A DNA stretch of 64,000 nucleotides from Tricholoma matsutake (taxonomy: Eukaryota; Basidiomycota; Agaricomycetes; Agaricales; Tricholomataceae). Positions 10,990-23,118 of this stretch are shown piece by piece (positions within the stretch are counted from its first letter, which is position 1; every line of letters begins with the position of its first letter). The notes under the pieces are model-generated. The model was not told where the DNA came from, did no database searches, and was given only the letters and a program-made list of their open reading frames with translations. The stretch spans positions 8,618,001 through 8,682,000 of the forward strand of contig AP026543.1 in the NCBI GenBank assembly GCA_026075535.2, given 5' to 3'. The position numbers and the translations under genes are program-made.

Positions 10990-11830
10990 GCCATGCCAGA
11001 GACTCATGTGATGACTATCCAGAAACTAGAACAGAAACTAGAAACACTTGAGGGAGAAATCGGCAATTTGAAGGCTGAAAACCACACCCTTGCCAATCAA
11101 CTATGCAAATTAGCAGAAAAGTATGAGCAATTGATACTCGCAAATCCTACAGGAAAACCACAGAAAAAAGTAGGCCTTGAGCCTTCACCACCCAGCGAGT
11201 TCAATGGAGACCGCTCCAAGGGGTGGGCCTTCCTCAACTCATGCCAGCTATACATGTGATTGGCACCAGAACAATTTGAGAATGATGATGCCAGCATCTA
11301 CTGGGCAACCACATTCATGAAGTTGGGACAAGCTGTACTTTTTGCCGACCGCATGATGTGACACGAAGCCAGGATGGGCAACCCCAAATATTGCACTTGG
11401 GTGGAATTCAATGATGCAGTAGTAGATGAGCTTTGCCCCAAGAATGAGGCACAACGATCATTCACAAAGCTAGAAACTGCTGAGTATCACCAAGGGCGGC
11501 AATCTGTAGGTGACTACATAGACAGTTTCTGCAAGTTGATCAAATTAGCCAGGTACTCTGATGGATTGGCAATTGTGGTCAAGTTCTGTTGCAGGTTACA
11601 ATGGGAAATTCAGGACCAGATTGCTCTTCTGGAAATAGGTTGACCCAATGACAATGACCCCAAGGCATGGTATCAAGCCGCTGTTAGGTGTGATGAGAAT
11701 CACACACTAATGCAGTCTTCCATGGGACCCCACAAACTCAGCCTACCAGAACTTTGTCCCCATTGGTATTCCTGTGGAACCCACCGCCATCTCAATGGGC
11801 TACGAACAAACCCTCGTTCACCAATACCCC
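10990..11830 (+). pseudogene. Gag of the gypsy A-like element, with stops
   Basis: Begins with a coiled-coil-like stretch (KLEQKLETLEGEIGNLKAEN), then the capsid-like region: PPSEFNGDRSKGWAFLNSC, YWATTFMK, the YHQGRQSVGDYIDSF segment and EIQDQIA. In family A these read PPAEFNGARAQGRAFLNSC, YHQGRRSVDDYIDEF and EIQDQIA. TGA stops fall after LYM (about 11257), after RMM (about 11360) and after LEIG (11641); the zinc knuckle is eroded. Confidence 0.8.
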
Positions 11831-12204
11831 ACCTCCTACTAGAATGTTCCTCCTTCTGCTTCTAGTAACCCCACCCCAGTCAAAACAGAGGACACACAAA
11901 AAAACCCTCCTGCTTCAGATGTGGGAGTAATGATCATTTAAAACTGGACTGCCCACAATGCTTCAATATAAGGTTCATGACACTGGAAGAAAACGAGGAA
12001 TGGCAACAGGACTTCAATCTGGCATGAGAATCAGACATAGCCCAGATTGACAGGGAGGACATTGTGGAAGAGATGGGAAACATGTGCATGGGTTTTACGA
12101 TACACAATGAGTGATGTGTGCGCCCTCGTTGTCAAATAATAGATTTCATTTGTTAAACATTGAAGAAGTCAACAAAGAAGTGTTAGACCAATCAGATCTA
12201 TTAG

Positions 12205-12960
12205 ATGTACAAAGCCAGCCTACACAAAACCCATGCAATCTGCACCCCCCAACTACCAAGTTGGGAGCAAAAACTCCCTAAGCAACTGACTATAGTGGCA
12301 ATCCCATCACCTCATTCTCTGGACCTGCACATTGAAATCCTACCTACTTCAGGCACAGAGGAAGCTAGGCCAGTCACTGTGTTGTTAGACAGCAGTGCTA
12401 CCGGTCTCTTCATAGAGATGGACTATGTCAAACAGCAAAAACTGATTACCCATAGGTTGAGCTGCCCCATTCCCATGAATAATGTGGATGGTACCCCAAA
12501 TGAAGCTGGACCTATTGAGGAAATGGTGGAAGTGACCCTCAGATACCACAACCATTCAGAATGCATGCAGTTTAGGCTAGGCAAACAACATATGCTACTT
12601 GGGTTCCTATGGCTAAAGGAACATAACCCAGAAATCAATTGGAATTCAGGGGAAGTTAAGATGAGTTGCTGTCCTGCAAAATGCTGCACCTGCAAAGACG
12701 AAGTGAAGGCAGAATCCAAAATTCGTTGCACAGAAACCCACCACATTTGCACTTGCAGAGCATTCCTTCCCTGTACCAGAAGTTGACAGGGACAGAATTC
12801 CCAATCTAGTCCTAGATGATGAGGATGACGAGGAGGAAACAGAAAGTGAGGTTGTGCTAGAAGAAGGTAACAGGGTCTTTTACACCCAGTTCTTACCAGA
12901 ACCAGCAGAAATCTGTGCCTCATCCAACTTTTCACAATGATTGGCAGAGGCCCATCGCAA
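12205..12960 (+). pseudogene. Aspartic protease region of the gypsy A-like element
   Basis: Contains LLDSSATGLFIE, a changed form of the DSGATGLFID active site of family A (Gly to Ser after the Asp-Ser), then NVDGTPNEAG, LGKQHMLLGFLWLKEHNPEINW and a Cys-rich segment. A further frame continues to the EICASSN segment near 12910. The sequence then joins LINE sequence near 12990. Confidence 0.75.
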
Positions 12961-12994
12961 AAATTCTGAACCCAAGGAATCTACCATACCCAGC

Positions 12995-13296
12995 CAGTAT
13001 GAGGCCAAAATGGACCACTGGAATAACTATTTGGAGAATGCAGATGATGCTGACATATGGATGATAAACAAATACCTTTCCAGCCCAACAGGCAATGGAG
13101 GTCGGATGAGAGTCTCTACACTGAAGGTAAAAGATGAGGGAAGACACACTAAAGAAATAAATATGAATGAGGGCAAAGCCAAAGTCCTGGCAGAAGCCTT
13201 CTTCCTGCCCAAACTGACAATGATGACAGTCCCACAAGACTTTGACTACCCACCCCCTCTACCATTGCCACCACAAGTCACAGAAGAGCAGGTACA
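12995..13296 (+). pseudogene. LINE pol, linker before the reverse transcriptase
   Basis: Translates as HWNNYLENADDADIWMINKY, then a Gly/Arg segment (TGNGGRMRVSTLK) and KAKVLAEAFF. This matches the region between endonuclease and RT in fungal Tad/I-type LINEs. It runs straight into PQVTEEQV, which continues across the solo LTR at 14197. Confidence 0.65.
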
Positions 13297-14196
13297 TATA
13301 AGGGCAACCTTAGAAGCCACTTAATTAATGGACTAGCAAAGGGAAATCTGAACTTAAAATTATGGTACATATTACAGGGAGTGGAGGTGCAGCAAAGGGA
13401 AATCTGAAGAGAAAACTCTAAGGACCTTTTTGCCAATGCCCAGTATATGTGAAGATTGCAAAAATCAAATAATAGTCTAAAAATAGAAAAATAGGCAGAT
13501 CAAGGCTGCCAAATGACATCAGACCAAAGGGTAGATGTCGGAAGGGGTACTCCACCTCTAAATATAAAACTGTCAACTGTAACGATGTTATTTGTTGACA
13601 CTTATTTACCACATGCCTCGCATTACGTCCTCAGACATTATACAGATGATATCTTTTTCCTACTTTGTACCCTCACATACTCATCATCATACATAGAGAT
13701 CTCTCTTATAAACACCTCTTTTGCATGCTTAGCTTTGGTCTCTCAACTTAGTGAAGTACATGTCCATCACACAGCACGCACTTACACTTTTTTCTTCTTG
13801 CAGTGGTGGATTTTTTTATTTTTCAGGGGGGGGGAGGGTGTAACAATGTTACTTGTTGACACTTATTTACCACATGCCTCGGATCACATCCTTGGACATT
13901 ATATGGATGATATCTTTTTCCTACTTCATACCCTCACATACTCATCATCATACATAGAGATCTCTTATAAACACCTCTTTTGCATGCTTAGCTTTGGTCT
14001 CTCAACTTAGTGAAGTACGTGTCCATCACACAGCACACACTTACATCAACATGCACAAATGTGATAGAAAGGGAAATTAGTAATAAAATAAGGAAAAATG
14101 AAAATGAAGAATAGAAGGAAATGAAGTGAGGAAAAATATAGGACAAACATAAAAAATAGGAGAAACACACAGGGCACTCCCCCTAGTCCCCTTACA
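13297..14196 (-). repeat. Solo LTR of gypsy family A, with a nested element inside
   Basis: Minus-strand orientation: plus-strand ends are TATAAGGGCAACC and CCCCTTACA. It lies in the LINE pol frame. Flanking 5-mers are GTACA (13292-13296) and GTATG (14197-14201); both derive from GTACG by one C-to-T change on either strand. Without the nested element at 13578-14045 the LTR is about 430 bp. Confidence 0.85.
13578..14045 (+). mobile_element. Miniature gypsy B element: LTR, about 52 bp, LTR
   Basis: Two LTRs of about 207-209 bp (13578-13786 and 13839-14045), both starting TGTAAC and ending CTTACA, flank only about 52 bp. These 52 bp match the start of the family B internal region joined to its polypurine end (AGGGGGGGGGGAGGG). 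Perfect 5-bp duplications TCAAC lie at 13573-13577 and 14046-14050, so it inserted as a unit or was reduced after insertion. It sits inside the solo LTR of family A. Confidence 0.88.
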
Positions 14197-15174
14197 GTAT
14201 GCCCACACATAGCAAAGCTGTGACCCTACAAAGCCCAGGACCAGATGGAATCCCCAATATTGTATTACAGAAGATAGTAAACACTCTAACACTACACTTA
14301 CTCACCATATACAGGTCGATAATGAGACATGGAATTTACTACCATGGCTGGCAGGAGTCCACGACATGTGTCTTGAGGAAACCAGGTAAGCTGAGTTATG
14401 AAATACCTAAAGCTTACCACCCTATAGCTCTGTTGTGCCATGGCAAAAGTCCTCACATCAATAGTATCAGAGAATCTCATAGCGATAGCAGAGCAGCAGC
14501 AACTGCTACCAAGCACGCACTTTGGAGGAAGACCATGTAGGAGCACAACCGACACAGTCATCTACTAATTCACCAGGTCAATGAAGCATGGAGAAGAGGG
14601 AAAGTAGTATTGATCCTCTTTCTAGACATCGAGGGAGCCTTCCCTAATGTGGTAATGGACCAACTAATATACAACATGAAGAAGCATTGAGTCCCAAAAG
14701 CAACAGTCAACTTCATGAAAAGGCTACTAAGCAGAAGGTCAACACGGCTCAAGTATGACAATTATATTTCAGCCCCAATCCCCATCAACAATGGAGTAGG
14801 GCAAGGGGACCTGATCTTGCTACCATCATTTAATTTCTATAATGCAGATCTACTGAAACTTTATAGGCACTCAGATATATAGATGACACAGTGGTAATGG
14901 CAGTCAGAAGAGACTTTGAGGAGACCACCCAGACCATATAGCAACATATGGAGGGCAAAAATGGTGGACGAGTGACCACAACTCCAGGTTTGAAATCAGC
15001 AACCTAGCAATCATGCACCTGGGATGGAAGAAAGTCAAGTTGCAAGCTGGCGACCCGAGACTGATGCCCAAACCAAAACTCATGCTACAACAGAGGGAGG
15101 TAAACACAGTGGACAGCTACAGGTATCTTGGCATAATCATTGACAACAAACTAACTTGGAGAGAGCACAAAGAG
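14197..15174 (+). pseudogene. LINE reverse transcriptase domain (degraded)
   Basis: RT motifs in order: SPGPDGIPN, the motif A segment FLDIEGAFPNV, GGRPCRST, GVGQGD (14795-14815) and YIDDT (about 14877-14890), the catalytic Asp pair. Several frameshifts and stops are present. The frame is cut at 15174 by the hAT element and resumes at 15762. Confidence 0.8.
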
Positions 15175-15761
15175 TAGTGCTTGCAAGTCCAGTTCATTGA
15201 ACTGCAAAAAGACTGGAAACTGAACCGGACTGAACCAAAAAAGACCAGACCTTCAGTTGCAGTTCATCCATCTCTGGATGGAAAAACTGCACTGAACCAG
15301 ACCAATAAAAGCTGGTTCTAACTGGTTCAAACCTCCACAGGATGCACCACATAAATACACATCTTCTAATCAAATTGTTAGGAGAAATGGTCCAGAATTG
15401 CATGTGCTATGGTCAAAACAATATCCTAATGCCAAACCTAACTTATATGACATCTCACAGTTGTGTTTTTTGACATGTAGAGCATTGTTATCATGATGAG
15501 ACCTTTACATTTGACTAAAATACACTCTCTATTATGGTTTACAACTGGTCTCATGACCAAAAAGATCAGTTTTAGTCAGTTCAACCAGTTTGAACAGGGT
15601 TACAACTGAACTGCAGTTTGAACTGGTTTGAACTGTTTTGGACTGGTTTTTTGCGGTTCAGTCCAGTTTTTTAGGGTCCTGCCTTATTAGGCAACCGGTT
15701 GCAGTTGTGGTTTGTCCCAATTTGGCAAAAAAACCAGACTGGACCAGACTTTTGAACACTA
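15175..15761. mobile_element. Non-autonomous hAT-type element, 587 bp
   Basis: Ends are TAGTGCTTGCAAGTCCAG and the inverted TAGTGTTCAAAAGTCTGG. A perfect 8-bp duplication ACAAAGAG lies at 15167-15174 and 15762-15769. Removing the element restores the LINE frame (EHKERVIENATKW). The interior has no ORF and is full of variants of AACTGGTT and its complement, a subterminal repeat pattern. TAGTG ends with 8-bp duplications fit the hAT superfamily. Confidence 0.87.
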
Positions 15762-17287
15762 ACAAAGAGAGAGTCATAGAAAATGCCACTAAGTGGGTCC
15801 TGCAATGTCGACACCTGGCAAAAATTGACACTGGAATATCACCTCAAAACATGTGATGACTCTACATGTCAGTAGCAATACCCAAGATGACTTATGGGGC
15901 AGAGATCTGGTACAGCCCACCATGGAGAACCCCTGGCGCCAAATGCAGGACAGGGTCAGCAAGAATCATGCACCAGCTAACCAAAATACAGCAGATGGCT
16001 ACACTGGCTATCAATGGAGCTTTGCACACCACACTGACAGATGTCCTAGACTTACACACAGGTATACTCCCACTCGAAATAACTATGCTGAAAGTATGCC
16101 ACAGGTCTTTATTGTGAATCTGCACACTACCAGAATCTAACCTGCTGCATCAACTTATCCGGCAATACCATGCAGTACACATGAAGAAGCCCACACACCC
16201 CTACATGTCCTGCTAGACCACTTCCTGGATACCCCAAAAGAATTGAAACCATAACACCAAACCCCTGTGCCCTCAACTACACCATATCCTCATTCACCAC
16301 AGAGATAGCACAAGACTGCAAAGAATCCATGCACAATGAAGCCACCAGCTCACCAGAAATCAAGATCTTCACAGATGGGTCAGGTCTGAATGGGGGTATA
16401 GGAGCAGGAGCAGTGATGTACAGAGAGGGGAGGCAAGAACCGTCAAAGATGCTGAAATACCACCTAGGAGACTCAGCAACATACACATCCTTCAAAGCTG
16501 AGTTGGTAGGAGCATTGATGGGGGTATGGATGATCAGAATGGAGCATATAGCAGGGCATCTACCAATATCTGTACTAACAGACAGCCAGGCATTCATCAA
16601 GAAAATGAAATCATGCAAGGCTACCATGGTGCAATATCTAATTGAAAATTTTCTAACTAATGCAAACAGCATTGACCTCGCTAATGCAAACCCCACCTCT
16701 AAATTTTTTCACCTAGCATGGATCTCAGGACATAGCAGAATACAAGGGAATGAGAGGGTGGATGAGGAAGCAAAGAAAGCAGTGCAAGGCGAGTCAAGCC
16801 CACCCCACAGACTCCCTCCAATATTAAGAGGGAAACTCCCAAGAAGTGTAGTGGCAGCCAAGCAAAGGTACAATGACAAGCTAAACAACAGATGGAAAGT
16901 GATGTGGTTAGGCTTGCCATACCATCCAAAGCTAAGTTGCCTTGACCCAGACTTCACATACAAACAATACACTAAAATTCAGTCTGACTTAAGAAGGCAC
17001 CAAATCAGTCTTATGGTGCAACTGTGCACAGGGCACATTCCACTGAACTCTTACCTACACAGGATCCAAAAAGCAGATATGAGTGACTGCAACACATGCA
17101 AGGGGGGGGCCCACCCACCAAAGAAACCATCACCCATCTTCTCTTCAAATGCGAGGCATACAACAGAGAACAACATGAGTTAGACCACAAGATGAGGAGG
17201 GACTCAAGGAATCTCGCTGCCCTTCTGAGATCAGAGAAGGGCGTCAAGGCACTAATCAGCTACATAGATAAGACAGGGAGACTATGA
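15762..17287 (+). pseudogene. LINE RT C-terminus and RNase H domain
   Basis: After the RT thumb-like region (PKMTYGAEIWY) an RNase H domain is open at 16329-17183: KIFTDGSG (Asp), FKAELVGALMG (Glu), LTDSQAF (Asp) and NERVDEEAK (fourth acidic residue). Downstream a Cys/His segment (SDCNTCKGG, then frame-shifted ETITHLLFKC) resembles the zinc-binding end of Tad LINEs. The 855-nt open RNase H frame is notable in an otherwise broken element. Confidence 0.82.
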
Positions 17288-17439
17288 CACACCAAAGGTG
17301 AATACCCGATTTCCTGAAGAGCTACTACTCGCATGCATCCTGACAGCCATAACGTCAACATGCATCGTGAATTCTACACTACCAACACAAAACTTATACA
17401 CAAGCCTGCATCACAGGGGACTTTAGCCAGACATCCGGG

Positions 17440-17649
17440 TGTAACAATGTTACTTGTTGACACTTATCTACCATATTCCTCAGATTACATCCTTGGACAT
17501 TACACAGACGCGACCTTTCTACTAGACACCATCATCATCCTTATTATCACTCATAGAGATCTCGTGCTTATAAAATACCTCTTTTGCATGCTTAGCTCTG
17601 GGTTCGGACTCTAGTGAAGTATGTGTCCCTAACACAGCATGCACTTACA
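17440..17649 (+). repeat. 5' LTR of gypsy B
   Basis: 210 bp, TGTAACAATG to CACTTACA. Differs from the 3' LTR at a modest number of positions by eye, many of them C/T or G/A. A TATAAAAT sequence lies near 17570. Confidence 0.9.
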
Positions 17650-17778
17650 CTTTTTTTTAAGCTTTGCTAAATGAGGATTGCTGATCATCTGTACTTGTTG
17701 AGGCAGGTTTTCAACTCCTTGCCGTGCTAGAACCGCTGTATAACAGGTTGAAAGACCTCGCTGTCCAAACTGCCGATC

Positions 17779-20700
17779 ATGTGCCTGCAAATGCTTGCTG
17801 CTTCTGATGCCCCTGTGGGCCTGTTGTCACCGTCATTACCGCCACTTATGCCCAGTGTAGATCACTCAAAGTCTCCATCCACTGCTGTTGACGACGATAA
17901 TACCGAACGTCCCAGAGATTTTTTAGACCCTGCTAGAGCGCATACACCCACCTTTCTTCCACCTGACAATGACTCAGACACCTCTTTGTGTTCTTCCATC
18001 AAATCCTTTTTCATACCTGTGTCGAAAATGTCTGCTTCTGGTCCCGCGGAATGTCTACATGCAGAACCAAAACACATCCCTCTTCTCACACCTGGCATGG
18101 TTTCACCAATGGTAATGCGCCAGTGGGAGATGGCCTGCATAGATTTCTTCAGAGCGAACAAAAAAATTGATGCAGACGAGCGTGTTGCTGCTGCTTTACC
18201 TGGACTAAAGGATATGCAAGCTTGAGACTGGGTGGCAACACATGGAGATCGTCTGTCGGATTTGATGTTCACTGAGTTCATCATAGAACTTCAGAAGGAG
18301 TTCCTACCCGATGGTTGGAACAACGAGCTCCATGCGAAGATTCACAATGCACGCCTCAAATTGTCTGATTCTTTCCCAAAGTGGGTAAACGACATCTGCC
18401 ACTTAAACATTGTGCTACGCAATACCAAATACCATTTCTCTGATGTTGCGCTACGACTACAGCTTGATAGCCTCTTGGACTCTGACCTGCGAAATCGTTG
18501 TAAGAATCATAACATCAAGGAAGTGATTGACAAAGTTACGAAGGATACTCCAGCAAAAACAGAGGAGGCTCGGCTAACTTGCTGGATCACTGAAGTTTGA
18601 AAACTGGTGGAGGAGGGTGCGAATGACACAAAGCGCTACCTAGAGGCAGCAGAGGATTTGCAGCGAATGCCAAAGAGACAGGCCTTGGCCAACCCGTCCT
18701 GGAACTCAAACACCGTGGGTGGCTACAAACCTTGTGGGTCTGCTACACCGGCAAGCATGTCCAACTCTGCTGCGGGTGGCTCCCGAAAACCACCACGTCT
18801 TACAGATAATGAATGCTCATTGCTATTTAAACATCAGGGATGCCTTAAGTGTCGATGTGGATACCAAAACCACTGTGCTACATAATGTCCTAATGATTAC
18901 CCAGATGGCCAAAACTACAAAGAGATTACCGAAGATGTACTGCTTGGACACAAATGACAAGTCAATGTGCCATCGGGAAGCAAGCCTGTTGGAGTGGTTA
19001 CTGGCAGCATGAGTCATGTTGAGGAAGTGTCGGAGGAGGAGAATTCTTTCGTAGCGGGCATGGTGATGCCATCAGCAGTTTTGGGATCTGGTTCTGAGTC
19101 GGAGGAGGAGGAGGTGAGCCCACTCACAGTGCCGCATCTGCGATGGCCATGCATGTTAATGGGTCCAGCTGCTGACAAACCTGTTTCAGTGAATAGTATG
19201 CTGGACTGCGGCGCACATGTCGTGCTTATCGACAGCACATTTGTTGAAGAATTGGGTCTTTGTCATTTCCGCTTGCACACACCATTACCGATTTCTGTGG
19301 CACTGAACAACTCGGCCAGCTCTGAAAGCCACCTGTATGAATATGTGAAGATCGCGCCTTATTCCCTTGACTCTGCATGGACCTCTCGAACATTAAAAGC
19401 TGTTGTTATGCCGAAATTATGTGTACCGCTCTTACTTGGACTGCCTTTCCTTAGTGTAAATCATATCATTGCCAATTTCAAATTACGTTCTGCTATTGAT
19501 AAAACGAATGACTACGATTTATTGAAACCTTTGGTTATTAGGACTCCAAAGAAAGTAGAGAAGTCTAAAATTACAGTTGCAGAAATCAAGAAATCTAAAA
19601 AGCAAGTGCTGTTGGAACTTGTTGAGGTTTGCAAGCAGCGTCTCACTGATGGGAAAATGGTACCGGAGGTTGTTAAGCTGCTGAACGTGGCGGGTATGAT
19701 CAAGGACCAGATTGAAATACTGAGTTTTCAGCAGAAGGTAGAGGGAATAGAAAAGGAAATGCTTACAGAGTTCAATGATGTCTTCCAGCTGCTGCCACAT
19801 GTTGACAAACTCCCTCATAATGTGACAGCAAGGATCAAGCTCAAGAACGCAGAACAAACAATTAAAACTCACATGTATGCTTGCCTGCAAAAGTTTCGTG
19901 ATGCATGGAAAACGTTGATCCAACAGCATCTGGATGCTGGGCGCATCAGACCATCTTCATCTCCACATGCATCACCAGCTTTCATCATTCCAAAAGCTGA
20001 TCCTTCTGTGCTGCCAAGGTGGGTGAACGACTACAGACAGCTGAACAAAAACACAGTTGCAGACTCACATCCACTCCCATGCATTGATGACATCTTGAAT
20101 GATTGCACAAAAGGTAAAATCTGGGGGATGATTGACATGACGAACAGTTTCTTTCAGACACCAATGGAGCCCCTCAATATTCCTCTCACTGCTGTCTCTA
20201 CCCCGTTTGGACTTTTCGAGTGGATGGTAATGCCTATGGGTTTGAAAAATGCGCCTGCAATCCATCAACGACATGTAACCACCGCGCTTCATCCGTGGAT
20301 TGGTAAAATCTGTCATATTTATCTGGACGACATTGTAATCTGGTCGAACACTCTGGAGGAACATTGTGAAAATGTACGCACCATCCTCAAAGCACTAAGA
20401 AAGGCTGGACTTTATTGCAACCTGTGGAAAATGCATCTATTCCAGGTGGAGATCGATTTCTTGGGTCACCATGTGTCTGCCCGAGGAATTGAAGTGGATT
20501 CAAGCAAAACGGAGCGCATTTTGAAATGGCCCCAGCCACGGTCTGTGAAGGAAGTACGGCAATTCTTGGGTCTGGTGCATTACGTGTCATCATTCCTGCC
20601 ACATATCACAGAACACACACAAATTTTGACAGAACTGACATTGAAGGAATGTAACAAGGATTTTCCAGGTTGGGAACAAAGACACCAAGTAGCATTTGAC

Positions 20701-22782
20701 TGCATCAAGAAGGCGATTGTGGGCAGGGAGTGCCTAACAACAATTAATTTCTCACTGATGCCGGAGCAGAAAATTTTCGTCACAACCGATGCCAGTGACT
20801 ACCAATTGGGGGCCATGCTGTCCTTTGCAGAATCTTGGGAGACAGCACGCCCCATCGCTTTCGATTCTATGACCTTCAAAGGTGTGGAATTAAACTATCC
20901 AGTGCATGAAAAAGAAATGCTGGCAATCATTCGTGCATTGCAAAGGTGGTGTTCTGATCTGATTGGGGTGCCGTTTGTTGTGTACACTGATCATAAATCT
21001 CTGGAAAACTTCAATTGCCAGCGCGATCTGAGCTGGTGACAGGCCCGGTGGATGGAGTTCATGTCACAATATGATTGCAAGATTGTGTACATCGAAGGAG
21101 AGGAGAACTGTGCGGTGGACGCATTATCACGGACATCGTTTGAGGCTGAGGAGGCTGCTGGTGTTCCATATCCTCCTGACAATGTGGGTCCTGTGGCATT
21201 GGTTTGGGGAACTGATGACAGCTCTTTTGTGTGTGCCAAAGTCATGGCGGAGCCAGAAACATTGCCACCAGATGCACCTGCAGTGGCAGCAACACTGACG
21301 ATATTGGCAGATGTGGAATTGCTGGATGCGATATGTTGTGGTTATCTGGAAGACCCATGGTGTTGCCAACTGCTGAAGGCGCCTTTCCTACCACATGGTG
21401 TTCAATTGGAAGATGGGCTTCTATATGCTGGTGATTGTTTGGTGGTGCCTAGGAAATCTCATGTGCATGAATCATTGTTCCATCTGGCTCATGATGTGCT
21501 TGGTCATTTTGGGTTTATGAAGTCTTACGGATTGCTTCGTGAATCATTCTACTGGCCAAATATGTGTCGTGATTTGGAGCTAGCCTACATTCCTAGCTGT
21601 GCAGACTGCCAATGGAACAAGCCCACAATGAAGAAACTGATGGGGCCTTTGCATCCGCTGCCTACACCTGATCAACATGGTGACTCGGTGGCAATGGATT
21701 TCATTGGGCCACTACCTGAGGATGAAGGTTATGATTGCATTGTGACTTTCACTGACAGACTAAACAGCGACATTTGAATTGTAGCAACTCGAACTAACAT
21801 CACAGCTGAGGAATTGGTGGTCATTTTCTTCAATAAATGGTACTGCAAAAACGGGTTGCCCCTGGAGATTGTATCGGACTGTGACAAACTTTTCATGTCA
21901 AAATTTTGGGAGGCGTTACACAAACTCACGGGGGTAAAGCTTAAGATGTCCCCTGCTTACCACCCACAGACAGATGGCACTAGCGAGCGGTCAAACAAAA
22001 CGATCAATCAATGCCTGCGGTACCATGTGGAACGCAACCAGCTGGGGTGGCGAAGAGTGCTATGCCGGGTACATTTTGACATCATGAATACGATTAATGG
22101 GTCAACAGGTTTCTCTCCATTTCAACTGTGGATGGGACGAAGCCCCTGTATAATACCGCCACTGGTGAGATCACCGGATGGTAATGTGGAGGATATACGA
22201 GCCATTGAAGTAATCGAAAGACTACAGCTGGATGTGAAGGAAGCACAGGATAACATGCTATGCGCTAAGATTTCACAAGCCCTCTCTGCTAATGAGCATC
22301 GTTCTGATAAGTTCCCTTTTCAGAAGGGTCACTGAGTTGTACTGTCAACATTGAACAGGCAACGGGACTATAAATCGAAAGGTGAGAAGCATGTGGCAAA
22401 ATTTATGCCTCACTATGATGGCCCATACATCGTGACCGAGACAGCAGCTGAAGTGTCTACCATCACTGTCGACATGCCTAATAATCCAAACACATTTCCA
22501 ACTTTCCACGCCTCTCAAGCACTACCATTTGTGGAGAACGACAAGAATCTTTTCCCTTCCCGGGAGCAAGAGCAACTGCAACCGGTGGTCATTGAAGGGG
22601 AGGAGGAGTACTATGTGGATCGAATCCTGGATGAACGTAAGTGAGGAAGGGGGACTCAGTATCTTGTACGTTGGCATGGCTATGGACCAGAAGAAGACCG
22701 CTGGCTACCAGGACAGGAGGTTCTTGACTGTGAGGCTCTAGATATCTGGTTGGCACAGAAGAAAACAAGTTGCAGTATGTAG
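17779..22782 (+). pseudogene. Gypsy B fused gag-pol reading frame with eight stops
   Basis: The frame is the same from 17779 to the final TAG at 22780-22782. The stops are TGA at 18223, 18598, 18955, 21037, 21775, 22333 and 22642, plus TAA at 18883. Domains: gag with a GCLKCRCGYQNHCAT knuckle; protease MLDCGAHVVLID; RT with YLDDIVIWS (about 20320-20345); RNase H FVTTDASDYQLGAML; integrase HLAHDVLGHFG with CADC, MDFIGPLP, and the SPAYHPQTDGTSE segment; a chromodomain YLVRWHGYGPEEDRWLP after the last stop. Where family consensus is clear (for example SW-stop-QARW) the lost residue is Arg, so CGA changed to TGA. No frameshift is needed, which argues for recent decay by point mutation only. Confidence 0.9.
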
Positions 22783-22889
22783 CTTTTCTTTTGTTCGCCG
22801 GCCGGTAGCTTTTCCCCGCTGGGGTTTTTGAGGCACCTGTGCGCATGCCCTTTTTAGTTTTTTTTCTTGCTTGGTGGATTTTTTTTAAT

Positions 22890-22908
22890 TTTTCAGGGGG
22901 GGGGAGGG
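22890..22908 (+). other. Polypurine tract of gypsy B
   Basis: AGGGGGGGGGGAGGG-type run directly before the 3' LTR, the usual primer site for plus-strand synthesis. The same run is kept in the miniature element at 13824-13838. Confidence 0.7.
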
Positions 22909-23118
22909 TGTAACAATGTTACTTGTTGACACTTATTTACCATATTCCTCGGATTACATCCTCTGACATTACACGGATGCGACCTTTCTACTAGACACCA
23001 TCATCATCCTTATTATCACTCATAGAGATCTTGCGCTTATAAAATACCTCTTTTGCATGCTTAGCTCTGGGTTCGGACTCTAGTGAAGTACGTGTCCCTA
23101 ACACAGCATGCACTTACA
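22909..23118 (+). repeat. 3' LTR of gypsy B
   Basis: 210 bp, TGTAACAATG to CACTTACA, aligned end to end with 17440-17649. Confidence 0.9.

Larger units (their letters stand above)
10561..12990 (+). mobile_element. Truncated, diverged gypsy A-like retrotransposon (LTR, gag, protease)
   Basis: Starts with a TG...CA LTR at 10561-10859 and continues through gag and protease, then ends abruptly near 12990, where LINE sequence takes over. Gene order and protein segments match family A (39043-45089) but nucleotide divergence is high. RT, RNase H, integrase and the 3' LTR are missing. CpG is scarce and frames contain several TGA codons. Confidence 0.8.
17440..23118 (+). mobile_element. Complete gypsy B retrotransposon with mutated gag-pol
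   Basis: 5,679 bp with 210-bp LTRs at both ends. Target duplications are CCGGG (17435-17439) and CTGGG (23119-23123), differing at one CpG. Internal order is gag, protease, RT, RNase H, integrase, chromodomain, which places it in the chromovirus group of Ty3/gypsy. It is inserted in the 3' untranslated part of the LINE. Eight stop codons interrupt one continuous frame. Confidence 0.92.
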
